Below are positions 62,302 through 64,000 of a DNA stretch of 64,000 nt, one piece after another. The stretch is from Nocardia panacis (GTDB taxonomy: Bacteria; Actinomycetota; Actinomycetes; Mycobacteriales; Mycobacteriaceae). The translations under genes were made by a program, and so were the position numbers. Position 1 is the first letter of the stretch; each line of letters opens with the position of its first letter. The stretch covers positions 620,001-684,000 of the forward strand of contig NZ_QZFU01000019.1 of the NCBI RefSeq assembly GCF_003598715.1, given 5' to 3'. The notes under the pieces are model-generated. The model was not told the DNA's origin and made no database searches. It was given only the letters and a program-made list of their open reading frames with translations.

Positions 62302-62553
62302 CTGAATGCCTCCAGTCGTCATCGCGGATCTCGACGCGGCGAGTCCGGGCACCGCGTCGAATTCAGCAGTGCCATCGGGAAATTACGTGGTCATCGGGGG
62401 ATCACGGATCCGGCGCGGGCGGCGTCGAATTCCGTGGCATCACAGCACACCGGGCGGTCTCTCCCCAGAGGTGAAGACAGCGCACCGGATCGGGCGACGA
62501 ACCCGACGCCGCCACCCCAGTCCTATCCGACTGGCGCACTGAAGAATTCAGAG

Positions 62554-63576
62554 CTACGGCTTGGGCGCGACCACCGTGCGCATCCAATCCAGCACCGCCA
62601 TCTGGTACTCGCGGGTATTCCGCGCGAGATTCACCGAATGTCCACTCTCGGGCAGGACGAAGGTCCGCAACCGCGCGGCAGGAGCGAAATAGGGCGCTTC
62701 CTCCGCGTAAAGGGTTGCGGTGTCGGTACATACCGCGTACGTCTCGCCGCAGGACAACCTGTCGCGGCCGCCGTCGACCACCAGCACCGGAGCGGTGATC
62801 AGGCTCGACATGCCCGGCAGCGTGGATGTCAGCCCGTCCGGATATTCCGTGAGCGAGAAGACTTCCTTGTTCGCCTCGTCCTGCGCGAGCACCTCGGGTT
62901 CGACATTCTCCGGGGTGAAGAAATCGTGCAGCCGGGTGCCGGGGCGGCTCACCAAATAGCCCGGATCGTAGCCTCGGTCGGCGAATCGCGCCTCCTCCAC
63001 CGCCGGGTGATAGGTGGCGATCACGCCGAGCACCTCCGGGATATTCAGCGCGTGCGAATATCCGGTCAGCAGCACACCGTCCACATCGTGGTGCGCGGTG
63101 GCCTCCATGACCGAGGTGCCCGAGGTCAGCGAATGGCCGACGGTGACGACCTTGGCGAAGGGCGCGGCCCCGGCCAATCCGTGCCGCAGTCCCTGCACGA
63201 TCTCGTGCAGGGCCGCCGCGGTGGCCGTGGCGGTGAGGGTGGCGCTCGGCGGGTGGGTGCTGCGACCGGTGCCGAGCCGGTCCACGATCAGCGTCGCATA
63301 GCCCGCATCGTTCATGGCGCGGCGGAAATTGTATGTCTGCGGGGCGTATTGGAAATCCCAATAGGTGCCGTTGTAGTTGGAACCCGACATCAGCACCATA
63401 ACGGTGTCGGTGGATCCGGACGGCTGACACAGGGTGGCGGCCAATTGGCCTTGCGGCACCGGGAGGAAGAAGTCGTGACATTGGGCCGGGGCCGGATCGG
63501 CGGTGGCCACCCACGGTGTGAGGCAGAGCAGTGCGGCGGCCGCGAGCGCGGCCAGATTCCGTACCGAAGTTCGCAC
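62554..63576 (-). CDS. Secreted alpha/beta hydrolase
   Basis: A 340-residue exported hydrolase. The Sec signal peptide is ~28 residues (LAALAAAALLCLTPWVATADP, cut after ATA/ADP). LIVDRLGTGRSTHPP marks the strand before the oxyanion region, VVTVGHSLTSG is the nucleophile elbow (G-H-S-L-T), DGGRDRLSC carries the acid, and PESGHSVNLARN the catalytic His. Four Cys may form disulphides outside the cell. The substrate (ester, lipid or epoxide) is unknown. The GTG at 63576 follows GGGAG. It is co-directional with the PIG-L gene 250 bp downstream. Confidence 0.85.
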   Translation of the reverse strand: MRTSVRNLAALAAAALLCLTPWVATADPAPAQCHDFFLPVPQGQLAATLCQPSGSTDTVMVLMSGSNYNGTYWDFQYAPQTYNFRRAMNDAGYATLIVDRLGTGRSTHPPSATLTATATAAALHEIVQGLRHGLAGAAPFAKVVTVGHSLTSGTSVMEATAHHDVDGVLLTGYSHALNIPEVLGVIATYHPAVEEARFADRGYDPGYLVSRPGTRLHDFFTPENVEPEVLAQDEANKEVFSLTEYPDGLTSTLPGMSSLITAPVLVVDGGRDRLSCGETYAVCTDTATLYAEEAPYFAPAARLRTFVLPESGHSVNLARNTREYQMAVLDWMRTVVAPKP

Positions 63577-63670
63577 GCGGATGCTCCCTAGCGCCTGTCC
63601 TTTTCGATCATTCAGAGGGGCAGGCTATAGCGCGCGACGGGGCGCGCGCAAGGGTTTGCCGCATCGTATT

Positions 63671-64000
63671 GTGGTGAATGGTAGTTCCGCACACGGTGAT
63701 TCGCAGCTTGCGCACGGTCGGGGCGGCGAGAATCGGTTCGATGAGGAGTGCGGGCAGTTGGGGTCGACACAGCAGGGGACGACGAAGCGCGATCGTCTCG
63801 TGCACCTTGTGGGAAGTTTTCCGGCGGAGTCCACGGCCGAGGCGATGGAAACTCTGATCGATCGTGCGGGCGGGCGGTTGCGCACCTTGCCGACCGGTGA
63901 GGTGCGCCGCTACGAGCTGTATATCCAGCCGATCATCGAAGACCTGGTGGCCCAGGGCGTGCTGGAGGTCCGCCGACCGGGCGTCTGGCGCACCTCGCGG
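63671..64000 (+). CDS. UROD/MetE-like family protein, 5' part only
   Basis: An open frame runs from GTG 63671 to the window end. From about residue 43 it reads RLVHLVGSFPAESTAEAMET, LIDRAGGRLRTLPTGEVRRY and ELYIQPIIEDLV, the opening of the uroporphyrinogen-decarboxylase/cobalamin-independent methionine-synthase-like family (H-L-V-G-S-x-P, then L-R-x-L-P-x-G-E). The first ~40 residues have no family match, so the start may lie at an internal GTG/TTG near 63750-63805. The bulk of the protein, including any zinc ligands, lies outside the window. Confidence 0.55.
   Translation, partial: MVNGSSAHGDSQLAHGRGGENRFDEECGQLGSTQQGTTKRDRLVHLVGSFPAESTAEAMETLIDRAGGRLRTLPTGEVRRYELYIQPIIEDLVAQGVLEVRRPGVWRTSR

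Overview
The window is GC-rich actinobacterial DNA. Mycolata-type gene content (many TetR regulators, DHA2 efflux pumps, a FluC pair, an MbtH protein, a very large NRPS, PIG-L and FAD monooxygenase families) and several apparently leaderless regulator genes suggest Nocardia or a close relative. That assignment is inference. I see no rRNA, tRNA, CRISPR array, insertion sequence or phage gene.

Left part (1-24 kb). An amino-sugar or muropeptide-salvage operon lies on the minus strand: a BadF-type kinase, an SSS transporter and AnmK, which is cut by the window edge. Next come a flavin monooxygenase and a GNAT-ThiF fusion protein. A compact minus-strand operon follows: FluC, DUF190, FluC, phosphoglucomutase and an MFS transporter. 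After it are a DHA2 pump with a divergent TetR, an aldonolactone oxidase, a 78-bp tandem repeat, and small enzymes and regulators (LMW-phosphatase/ArsC-like, VOC, AraC, MmcQ/YjbR, HxlR with a quinone oxidoreductase). A two-headed TetR regulator then diverges from a second flavin monooxygenase across paired operator boxes. The stretch ends in decaying and small genes: a lipoprotein, a frameshifted TPR remnant, a RibD/DHFR-like gene with an in-frame amber codon, a methyltransferase and a DUF1257/DUF2997-like pair.

Middle (24.6-34.4 kb). This holds a serine-hydrolase lipoprotein, a GNAT, a TetR-DHA2 operon, and a carbohydrate ABC importer (Tat lipoprotein plus two permeases, no ATPase). A further DHA2/TetR divergent pair is controlled by three 15-bp operator boxes spaced exactly 21 bp apart, two of them inside the pump's coding sequence.

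Right part (34.4-64 kb). One 23.2-kb gene encodes a 7,730-residue, seven-module NRPS (seven C-A-T modules and a thioesterase). It is followed by mbtH and, beyond a strong terminator, a 75-residue zinc-finger anti-sigma-like protein. The first condensation domain is EntF/DhbF-like, so an acyl or aryl starter loaded in trans is likely. The first adenylation domain reads close to threonine. No epimerase or methylase domains are present, so an acyl- or aryl-capped all-L heptapeptide, perhaps cyclised through Thr, is the best guess. An acyl-CoA dehydrogenase is divergent from the NRPS. Beyond it are a TetR regulator, a secreted PIG-L deacetylase with a CBM9-like tail, a secreted alpha/beta hydrolase and the start of a UROD/MetE-like gene.
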